Of a stretch of DNA of 5,277 nucleotides, positions 1-5,277 are shown piece after piece. How positions within the stretch are numbered: the stretch's first letter is position 1; each line of letters begins with the position of its first letter. Below the pieces are notes generated by a model, which was given only the letters and a program-made list of their open reading frames with translations, was not told the origin of the DNA and searched no databases. Made by a program: the position numbers and the translations under genes. Origin of the DNA: Candidatus Hydrogenedentota bacterium (GTDB lineage: Bacteria > Hydrogenedentota > Hydrogenedentia > Hydrogenedentales > SLHB01). The stretch is from contig JAJDAB010000423.1 in assembly GCA_029262095.1 (NCBI GenBank), positions 1 through 5,277 on the forward strand, in the 5' to 3' direction.

Positions 1-1699
1 ACATCGTTACGCGATTCGAGCCCGCGCCCAAATAGCGGAGTCCGATCAACGTGCAATCGTCGTGTGGCCCGATTGGCGCGCTATAGCTTGCCACATCTTC
101 GAGTATTCGAGTGACGAGACGCCGCGGAGTGGCGTCAAGCGAGTCCTGCAGAATCTGTCGAAGCTTTTTCATGCCGAATTCATTCGGTGCGTTATTCGAT
201 TCGCCGTTTGTTTCGATGGATCGCGCTTCAACGATTCCATCGCTATAAAGGAGGATGCCGCCGCCTGGCGAAAGCGTGGTGGTTTCTTCGGTCCACTGTG
301 GGCGCTGCGTCACACCCAAAGGGGGACCGGATGCGGGTGCGAATTCAATTGCGAGCCCACCGAGGCACAATGCGGGATGGTGGCCCGCATTCGCGCAACA
401 GACTTCGCCGTTAGTCAGGTTCAACGTTGCATAGGCCAGCGTGCAAAACATGCCACGTTGGCTACGCTTATATAGGCCTTCGTGCAAATACTCAATCACC
501 TTCTGCGGCGATCGGTGCATACGCGCGTACACCCGAAATTCGGCAAGCAGTTGCGCCATCGTCAACGCGGCGGGAACGCCCTTGCCGCTCACATCGCCGA
601 GCAAAACTCCGACACAATCGTCGTCGAGAACAATAAAGTCGTAGAAATCGCCACCGACAGTTTTTGCTGGTTTCGTCTCACCGTATACTTCGAACGTCTC
701 CGCGTCGTCCGGCCAATCTTTTACCAGGAAGCCTTCTTGAATCGTCCACGCGTGTTCGATCTCTTGATCGGTGCGTTCTTTTTCCAAGATTTGACGGTGG
801 AGATTCGCATTCTCTAGCGCGAGCCCCGCGCTATTTCCCACTGCCGTCGTCAACAACATATCGTCATGCGAGTATTGTTGTCCGGGCCTATCGGAATCAA
901 TATAGAGAAGGCCGATGATGCCGTACTTGCCGCGCAACGGAACACAAATAATCGACAATAGGTTCAACGACATGATGCTCTCGGAAATATTCAGCTCCGT
1001 GTCGTGATCCGTATCTTGATACAACAGACTCTCGCCACCCCGCAACACCCGTTGCGCTACGGTTTGACTGATCCGTATGTCTTGTTGGGTAACGTGCCGC
1101 AACACGCTGTCTTCGATAATGTGATACTTACTACACGCGGGACACGGTTCAAGGAGTTCGCTCTGGCCGGACGTGAAAAGCACGGTACCGCGCTGCGCGT
1201 CGATTGCACGCATCGTCGTTTCCAGAATCCGATCCACGAGGCCACAGGGTTCATAGTTCGACGCGATATCATTGACAACTTTATAGACGGTGCGTAACAA
1301 GGCGTCGTGTTGAGAACCTTCGACGCCAACCGTGCTATCTGTCTTCCAATCGAGGAGGGCTTCCTTCAAGATCGTCGTGTCGTCATCCGGCTTGACGGGT
1401 TCGACCACCTCTTCAACCACAAACCGGAAAACGGTCTCGCCGATTTGAAGTTCGTCTCCATTGGTCAGCAGCCCCTCCCGCATCAGGTTGCCGTTGAGCA
1501 TCGTGCCATTGGTGCTGCCCAAGTCTTTCCAGCGGTGCCCGTCGCCTTTCGGGAAAATTTCTAGGTGGTGACGCGAGGCGGCGGCATCGTCGATTACGAA
1601 TCCACAATCGATGGCTCGGCCTATCGTAAGTGAACTGCCAACAGGGACTTCGCGGTCTCCACGGCCGTCTGGATCTGAAATGATGTGTGCTTGCTGCAA
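1..1699 (-). CDS. FHA-GAF-PP2C (SpoIIE/RsbU-type) serine phosphatase, 3' end beyond the window
   Basis: The frame is open for 566 codons from a TTG at 1699 to the window edge, with no stop. Residues 1-96 form an FHA domain, which binds phosphothreonine: G27-R28, S42-R43-x-H45, STNGT at 62-66, N69-G70. Residues about 130-300 form a GAF sensor domain (VPL at 253-255, GIIGLLYID around 260-268). A charged helical linker follows (about 296-325), containing the IQEGF stretch common before this phosphatase class. Residues about 330-555 are a PP2C/SpoIIE catalytic domain with metal-binding and core motifs GGDFYD (349-354), GDVSGKG (368-374), NAGHHP (437-442), YSDGIVE (485-491) and PHDDCT (545-550), so it is probably active on phosphoserine or phosphothreonine. 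I see no signal peptide or membrane segment, so it should be cytosolic. An in-frame stop at 1733-1735 bounds the start. TTG 1699 is the only usual start codon before the FHA core; the first ATG (codon 67) would cut the FHA domain. Only a weak GGGA lies upstream as a ribosome site. The catalytic domain is complete, so little of the C-terminus should be missing. Domain calls are strong; its substrate is unknown. Confidence 0.93.
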   Translation of the reverse strand, partial: MQQAHIISDPDGRGDREVPVGSSLTIGRAIDCGFVIDDAAASRHHLEIFPKGDGHRWKDLGSTNGTMLNGNLMREGLLTNGDELQIGETVFRFVVEEVVEPVKPDDDTTILKEALLDWKTDSTVGVEGSQHDALLRTVYKVVNDIASNYEPCGLVDRILETTMRAIDAQRGTVLFTSGQSELLEPCPACSKYHIIEDSVLRHVTQQDIRISQTVAQRVLRGGESLLYQDTDHDTELNISESIMSLNLLSIICVPLRGKYGIIGLLYIDSDRPGQQYSHDDMLLTTAVGNSAGLALENANLHRQILEKERTDQEIEHAWTIQEGFLVKDWPDDAETFEVYGETKPAKTVGGDFYDFIVLDDDCVGVLLGDVSGKGVPAALTMAQLLAEFRVYARMHRSPQKVIEYLHEGLYKRSQRGMFCTLAYATLNLTNGEVCCANAGHHPALCLGGLAIEFAPASGPPLGVTQRPQWTEETTTLSPGGGILLYSDGIVEARSIETNGESNNAPNEFGMKKLRQILQDSLDATPRRLVTRILEDVASYSAPIGPHDDCTLIGLRYLGAGSNRVTM

Positions 1700-1729
1700 G
1701 GGCGAATTCCCGGGTAGGTAGACGCCGTG

Positions 1730-1758
1730 ATTCTATTACTTAGCGCAGGTTTTGGCAA
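1730..1758 (-). promoter_or_regulatory. Predicted sigma70-type promoter of the FHA-GAF-phosphatase gene
   Basis: Reading leftwards on the minus strand, TTGCCA (1758-1753, five of six matches to TTGACA) is followed after exactly 17 bases by TAGAAT (1735-1730, five of six matches to TATAAT). Transcription would begin near 1723, giving a leader of about 24 bases before the TTG start at 1699. It sits in the only real intergenic gap of the window. This suggests the phosphatase can be expressed apart from the glycan operon, although no terminator separates them and read-through is possible. The judgement uses the E. coli consensus; the host's sigma preferences are not known. Confidence 0.5.
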
Positions 1759-1775
1759 CTGAGAACCAACTGCCA
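1753..1775. repeat. Small direct and inverted repeats over the -35 box (possible operator)
   Basis: On the plus strand CAACTG occurs at 1756-1761 and again at 1767-1772. The copies are 11 bases apart start to start, about one helical turn. The same stretch carries an imperfect dyad, TGGCA at 1753-1757 and TGCCA at 1771-1775, separated by 13 bases. Both overlap the predicted -35 box at 1753-1758, where a regulator could block or recruit polymerase. The arms are short and chance is a real alternative. Confidence 0.25.
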
Positions 1776-1783
1776 GCGGTATC

Positions 1784-2506
1784 CTATAGAACGTGCCGGA
1801 AAACCATGTAGCCTTCTGCCGCTTCGACCGAAATCTCCCGGCCACGGACTCGTGCGATGGATTCCACGTTTTCGACGCTGGAATGGTGGATGGAATCGCG
1901 CATTTGAGACTCGTGCATTTGCAGTGCGGTCAATTTTTGTTCGAGAAATGCTGAAATATCAATGTAGAAATTGGGATGAAACTTTTCCCGTTCGAGACTC
2001 CAAAAGAAGGAAGTATTGTCGTAGCCAAGCACGATGGGCTGAAAGGCTTTCATGCTGGGAACGCCCGGACGTGCCGCGGTCCAAGCGGCGCGAAAAACGG
2101 CTTCGTGGTCCTGATTGTAGGAAGCGACAGGAATCGCAAGCATCGTCGGGTGCAGGCGGTCGAACGCGAGTTTCGCGTCGCGTTCGAATTTGGCGATGAG
2201 CTCACGCCGGGGAAGCGTATCGAGTCGCAAGTGGGTGTGTTCGTCGCGGTAGAGGATTTCCCAATCATCGACACCGAGGTAATTCATGGCGTTTTCAAAT
2301 TCCTGTTCGCGCGTACCCGCTTCGACCTCTTTGTCTTTCCCGTCGTAGTGTTTGAGGTCGCCCACCGAACAGACTAGGCAATACACTTCGCCGCCCACGC
2401 TCTTGATGCGGGCCATGGTCCCGGCGCATCCGAAGGATTCGTCGTCCGCGTGCGGTGCGATTACGAGCAACCGTTGTTTGGATAGGTATTCGTCTTCAGG
2501 CGTCAA
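1784..2506 (-). CDS. PIG-L/LmbE-family zinc-dependent N-deacetylase
   Basis: This 240-residue protein has the length and motifs of the PIG-L/LmbE family, whose members remove acetyl groups from N-acetylglucosamine-type substrates using one zinc ion. The signature PHADDE lies at residues 18-23 after a short beta strand (LLVIA). H19 and D22 are the expected metal ligands and D21 the likely general base. QDH at 132-134 supplies the third ligand, H134. The C-terminal ARVRG (218-222) and AAEGY (229-233) also fit the family. The start is TTG at 2506: a strong ribosome site, GAGGAG, sits 7 bases upstream, and residue 1 then falls just before the catalytic strand. An ATG at 2674 would add 56 residues of no family character, all overlapping the upstream gene. 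The gene overlaps the upstream glycosyltransferase by 11 bases and closes the operon. By context it probably deacetylates a sugar in the glycan made by its neighbours. A role in small-thiol or antibiotic synthesis is less likely here. Confidence 0.9.
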   Translation of the reverse strand: MTPEDEYLSKQRLLVIAPHADDESFGCAGTMARIKSVGGEVYCLVCSVGDLKHYDGKDKEVEAGTREQEFENAMNYLGVDDWEILYRDEHTHLRLDTLPRRELIAKFERDAKLAFDRLHPTMLAIPVASYNQDHEAVFRAAWTAARPGVPSMKAFQPIVLGYDNTSFFWSLEREKFHPNFYIDISAFLEQKLTALQMHESQMRDSIHHSSVENVESIARVRGREISVEAAEGYMVFRHVL

Positions 2507-3662
2507 GCCGTTTCTCCTCAATAAGCCGAGTGTACTCGCTTTCGATTTCCGCGACCATCGAATCGAGGCCGTATTCTGGCGCGACGCGTTCACGTGCGGT
2601 CGCACCAAATCGATTGCGCATTTTCGCGTCCGTACACAGTATCGCAACCGCGTCCGCGATCGCTGATGCATCACCAGGTCTCACTAACAATCCCGTCTCC
2701 CCGTCCAGCACAACCTCGGGAACGCCACCCACACGGCTCGCGACTACCGCAGTGCCCGCTGCAGCGGCTTCCACCAACACGCGGCCCATCCCTTCGTTGA
2801 GCGAGGGTAACACCAGAACGTCCAGTGCTCCCATCAAGTCCGGCACGTCGTCTCGAAGCCCTAAGAATCGAAAGCGACTCCCCAAGGGTTCCGCCGCCCT
2901 TTCGAGCACTGCGCGTTCCGAACCATCCCCAACCACAACGAATTCCGCATTGGAATTCTTAGCCGCGATTTCCAACGCCGCATCAACAAAATAGGCGACC
3001 CCTTTGATCGATTCAAGGCGGCCGACAGTGCCAATCAAGAGCGCTTCATCTTTAACGCCGAGCGCCGAGCGGATTTGATCGCGCCGCTTACGCACCTTCC
3101 TAAACAAGCTAAGGTCGATACCACTGCCGATGGCGCGCCATTGGTGGCGCTCACCGATGCCGCGCGCGAGATGTTCTTCGAGGCCCGTCTGCGTCAGCGC
3201 GATGAGCAGGTCTGAGCGGCGCGCCGCCTGACGTTCGAGCGCGACGAAGAACCCGGTCATCAATCTGCTGAAGTAGCCGAAAAAGATATGGCCGTGCGGC
3301 GTGTGAACGATGATAGGGGCATTTGCGCGCGCTGCTGCCATCCGCCCGATATAGCCCGCTTTGGAAGTGTGTGTGTGTACGATGTCGTATTGGCGATCGC
3401 GAAACAGGCGTGTTAAATCCCGGTATGCGAAATAATCGCGCACCGGCGCCGGTCGCCGTATGAGATTCGGTTCGTGTATAGCATTAATACCGGCGGCGTC
3501 GACGGCGGACTCTAACGACCCTTCCGCGCCTTCGGTCGGTCCGCTAATCAGGTCAACCTCAAACCGATCGCGATCTGCGAGCCGTACAGTGTGGAAGGTG
3601 TTCTCTTGTGCGCCGCCTCTGCATAAACGAGTAATGACATGTGCGACGCGAAATCGTTTCAC
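2496..3662 (-). CDS. GT4-type glycosyltransferase (second of two)
   Basis: A 388-residue GT-B fold, retaining, nucleotide-sugar-dependent glycosyltransferase of GT4 type. The N-terminal acceptor half opens with RVAHVITRL and a glycine-rich loop RGGAQE (15-20), followed by HTHTSKAGYIGR (96-107) and HTPHGH (120-125). The donor half begins near residue 205 with GTVGRLESIKG (211-221). It carries the GT4 E-x7-E pair in EGMGRVLVE (E290 and E298) and ends with VGGVPE and DGETGLLV, typical of donor-binding loops. No membrane segment is evident; it probably works at the inner face of the membrane. The start chosen is GTG at 3662, whose GTGA overlaps the TGA of the upstream gene by 4 bases and which leaves the family-like N-terminus intact. 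An ATG at 3710 would add 16 arginine- and cysteine-rich residues. Donor and acceptor sugars cannot be read from the sequence. Confidence 0.93.
   Translation of the reverse strand: MKRFRVAHVITRLCRGGAQENTFHTVRLADRDRFEVDLISGPTEGAEGSLESAVDAAGINAIHEPNLIRRPAPVRDYFAYRDLTRLFRDRQYDIVHTHTSKAGYIGRMAAARANAPIIVHTPHGHIFFGYFSRLMTGFFVALERQAARRSDLLIALTQTGLEEHLARGIGERHQWRAIGSGIDLSLFRKVRKRRDQIRSALGVKDEALLIGTVGRLESIKGVAYFVDAALEIAAKNSNAEFVVVGDGSERAVLERAAEPLGSRFRFLGLRDDVPDLMGALDVLVLPSLNEGMGRVLVEAAAAGTAVVASRVGGVPEVVLDGETGLLVRPGDASAIADAVAILCTDAKMRNRFGATARERVAPEYGLDSMVAEIESEYTRLIEEKRLDA
2514..2519 (-). promoter_or_regulatory. Shine-Dalgarno site that fixes the deacetylase start
   Basis: GAGGAG on the minus strand (2519 to 2514) lies 7 bases before the TTG at 2506. 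It is inside the last codons of the upstream glycosyltransferase gene. It is the clearest ribosome binding site in the window and the main reason to prefer the TTG over the distant upstream ATG. Confidence 0.75.
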
Positions 3663-4777
3663 GCAACGTCTTCGCAGAGTCTCGCGACATTCGCCGCAAA
3701 CGTTTGCCAATTCAGATTGTGTTCAACGCGCGCTTTGCCCGCAGCGCCCATCCGTGTCGCGAGTTCCGGGTCGTCTATCAATCGCAGCATCGCGTTTGTG
3801 ATCGCGGTGGCATCAGCCGGGTCGACTAGGATACCGGTCTCCCCGTCGATGACCGCGTCTTCGACGCCGCCACCTCGGCCCGCCACAACGGGCTTGCCAT
3901 GTGCGCCCGCCTCCGCAAATACGAGTCCAAATCCTTCGACGTGTCCGTCGCCTGCGTCCTTGCACGGCAATGCGAATATCGTTGCGGCTTCGTACATGGC
4001 CGCCAGTTCGGCGCCGTCCACTTTGCCGGGCAGCGCGACGTGATCGCGGATTCCCAACTCGTAAGCGCGCCGCGAAATTTCATGAAGCATCGGACCGCGC
4101 CCCGCGAGAAGTAACATCGCATTCGAATGGCGTTCGAGAATGGCGGGCATCGCTTCTACCAGCGCAATCTGATTCTTACGCTCAATCAATCGGCCCACCG
4201 ATAGGATCAGCGGGCCGTCACCGAGTACGTGACGACGCCGAATGTCCGTGACCGCCTCAACGCTCACCGGCTGCGGAAGCGTGGCACCGGGATGGCAAAC
4301 TTCGATCAGACTTTCTGGCGCGCCGAACGCCGTTAGTTGGTCCCGCGTGTATCGGCTAATGGCGATGATACGTGCAGCGTTTTGATAGACACGCCGCAAT
4401 AACGCTGCAACGGTAGCCGTGCCGCGATATTTTAGAAACTCGTACGCGTATGCGAACGTCACGTAACGTTTGCGAGACAACAACCCAATAACCCCGCCGT
4501 AGGCGACATTGATGCTGAGGACTATGTCGGCGTTGCGCAGGTAAGGCCTCGTCGCGAAGTACAAAGGAAAAAAGCGAAGCCAGCCGAGACCGTACCCGCG
4601 AAATCGGACGACATGAACCGGCTCCGATAAATCCTCGGCAGTCGTATCATCGATACGCGGAGCGATAACGGTGACTTCATGGCCCAGAGCAGCAAGTTCG
4701 CGAGACAATTGCAGTGTGAGGGTTCCGATGCCGCCTTCAATCGGCGGGTAATCGATCGTCGGTATCACGATGTTCAA
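3659..4777 (-). CDS. GT4-type glycosyltransferase (first of two)
   Basis: A 372-residue GT-B glycosyltransferase. The N-terminus MNIVIPTIDYPP leads into the loop EGGIGT (14-19) that commonly contacts the donor phosphate in this family. The donor domain holds SVGRLIERKN (193-202), AGRGP (225-229) and the GT4 E-x7-E pair in EGFGLVFAE (E281 and E289), followed by DGETGILV (311-318). The stretch around the E-x7-E pair, with the preceding DGHV and following PVVAGRGGG, recalls PimB-like mannosyltransferases, but that is only a resemblance and the sugar is not assigned. The start is TTG at 4777: its TTGA overlaps the stop of the carbamoyltransferase by 4 bases and begins exactly at the first beta strand. 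The alternative ATG at 4852 would add 25 residues rich in arginine and glycine and overlap the upstream gene by 79 bases. The ribosome site is weak (AGG about 11 bases upstream), which fits coupling to upstream translation. Confidence 0.92.
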   Translation of the reverse strand: MNIVIPTIDYPPIEGGIGTLTLQLSRELAALGHEVTVIAPRIDDTTAEDLSEPVHVVRFRGYGLGWLRFFPLYFATRPYLRNADIVLSINVAYGGVIGLLSRKRYVTFAYAYEFLKYRGTATVAALLRRVYQNAARIIAISRYTRDQLTAFGAPESLIEVCHPGATLPQPVSVEAVTDIRRRHVLGDGPLILSVGRLIERKNQIALVEAMPAILERHSNAMLLLAGRGPMLHEISRRAYELGIRDHVALPGKVDGAELAAMYEAATIFALPCKDAGDGHVEGFGLVFAEAGAHGKPVVAGRGGGVEDAVIDGETGILVDPADATAITNAMLRLIDDPELATRMGAAGKARVEHNLNWQTFAANVARLCEDVA

Positions 4778-5277
4778 GACTGAATCGCCTGGGACTTGCG
4801 CACGATACAATTTCCGATGACCAGCGCGTCCAGGCCGGTGCTGAAAAAACACCGCACCGCATCCTCCGGCGTATTCACAATCGGTTCGCCCATGACATTA
4901 AACGAGGTATTCAACACCATCGGTACGCCACTTTGCCGTTCGAACGCGGCGATCATCTCGTAGTACAGCGGATGGGCATCGCGATCCACCGTTTGCACAC
5001 GGGCGGTGCCGTCGACGTGCGTAACGGCGGGAATCCGCGCGCGCTTTTCGGGTTTCACGTTGAACACAAAAAGCATGAAGGGAGAATCAAACGCGCCCTC
5101 GAAATACTCGCCGGCTTTTTCACGCAGGCAACTCGGCGCAAACGGCCGGAAATCTTCCCGGTGTTTCACATGCTTGTTGATTAGATCGCGCATGTCTTCG
5201 CGTGTGGGATCGGCGATGATGCTTCGCGAACCCAACGCGCGCGGCCCGAACTCCATTCGGCCTTGAAACCATCCGAT
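4774..5277 (-). CDS. NodU/CmcH-type carbamoyltransferase, C-terminal part only
   Basis: Only the last 167 codons are inside the window; the gene continues to the right. The visible piece begins with GWFQGRMEFGPRALGSRSI, a hallmark of NodU/CmcH/TobZ carbamoyltransferases. It also shows KHREDFRPFAPS, HVDGTARVQTV and NTSFNVMGEPIVNTPEDA, all characteristic of the C-terminal domain. Known members transfer a carbamoyl group from carbamoyl phosphate, with ATP, to a hydroxyl of a sugar or antibiotic. The usual family length is far greater (around 550-600 residues), so the N-terminal Kae1-like domain should lie outside. Nothing suggests truncation in the genome; the window simply cuts it. Its neighbours point to carbamoylation of a glycan. 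It heads the visible part of the operon and overlaps the next gene by 4 bases. Confidence 0.93.
   Translation of the reverse strand: MGWFQGRMEFGPRALGSRSIIADPTREDMRDLINKHVKHREDFRPFAPSCLREKAGEYFEGAFDSPFMLFVFNVKPEKRARIPAVTHVDGTARVQTVDRDAHPLYYEMIAAFERQSGVPMVLNTSFNVMGEPIVNTPEDAVRCFFSTGLDALVIGNCIVRKSQAIQS

Noticed and set aside
1698..1709. AAGGGCGAATTC on the plus strand matches the junction sequence of common TA/TOPO cloning vectors and abuts the TTG start of the phosphatase gene; the following CCCGGG extends it to an EcoRI-SmaI-like string.
   Set aside because: The bases beyond the match do not continue as any TOPO polylinker I recall. A plausible promoter lies on one side and an uninterrupted FHA frame on the other, and the operon continues normally upstream. 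A chance 12-base match is the simpler reading, though checking raw reads over 1690-1720 would settle it.
1700..1783. A transcription terminator between the deacetylase and phosphatase genes.
   Set aside because: I found no GC-rich hairpin followed by a T run on the minus strand; the only dyad (TGGCA/TGCCA) is short and without a T tract.
2507..2674. Upstream ATG at 2674 giving the deacetylase a 56-residue N-terminal extension.
   Set aside because: The extension overlaps the glycosyltransferase gene, has no family-like sequence, and is made unnecessary by the strong GAGGAG site before TTG 2506.
62..2994. Several plus-strand open frames of 60 to 180 codons (for example 62-475, 482-817, 1976-2377, 2455-2994).
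   Set aside because: They lie antisense to genes with clear domain motifs, show no recognisable family features, and have the arginine- and serine-rich composition expected of shadow frames.
4778..4852. Upstream ATG at 4852 for the first glycosyltransferase.
   Set aside because: It would add 25 basic residues before the first beta strand and a 79-base overlap with the carbamoyltransferase; the TTGA overlap start fits the operon pattern better.
1..5277. A defence system, mobile element, CRISPR array or structural RNA.
   Set aside because: No array of spaced repeats, transposase, integrase, nuclease or tRNA-like fold was recognised; nearly all bases are accounted for by five protein genes with ordinary glycan and signalling functions.

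Overview
The window holds five protein genes, all on the minus strand, packed end to end. The two outermost genes run off the window edges. GC content looks moderate, roughly mid-50s percent by eye. Signalling proteins joining FHA, GAF and PP2C-type phosphatase domains, next to glycan genes, suggest a free-living bacterium with elaborate regulation, for example from the Planctomycetota, Hydrogenedentota, Acidobacteriota or Myxococcota. I cannot place it more closely from sequence alone. No tRNA, rRNA, CRISPR array, insertion sequence or integrase is visible.

Right-hand block (positions 1784 to 5277, read right to left): a glycan biosynthesis or modification operon. It runs in this order: the C-terminal part of a NodU/CmcH-type carbamoyltransferase, a first GT4-type glycosyltransferase, a second GT4-type glycosyltransferase, and a PIG-L/LmbE-type zinc N-deacetylase. 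The genes overlap by 4, 4 and 11 bases, so they are almost certainly co-transcribed and translationally coupled. The most economical reading is that the two transferases add sugars to a growing surface or secreted glycan or glycolipid, the deacetylase frees an amino group on an N-acetylated sugar, and the carbamoyltransferase puts a carbamoyl group on a hydroxyl.

Gap (1700 to 1783): 84 bases with a good sigma70-like promoter (TTGCCA, 17 bases, TAGAAT) reading leftwards, and small direct and inverted repeats over its -35 box.

Left-hand block (1 to 1699): one long open frame of 566 codons, still without a stop at the window edge. It encodes FHA, GAF and SpoIIE/RsbU-type PP2C phosphatase domains in that order. 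It starts with TTG, and the phosphatase motifs look intact. It probably has its own promoter and probably acts in a phospho-threonine and partner-switching type of regulation. No kinase, STAS-domain partner or sigma factor lies within the window.

All four gene starts that can be seen are non-ATG (TTG, GTG, TTG, TTG). This matters for annotating the region correctly.
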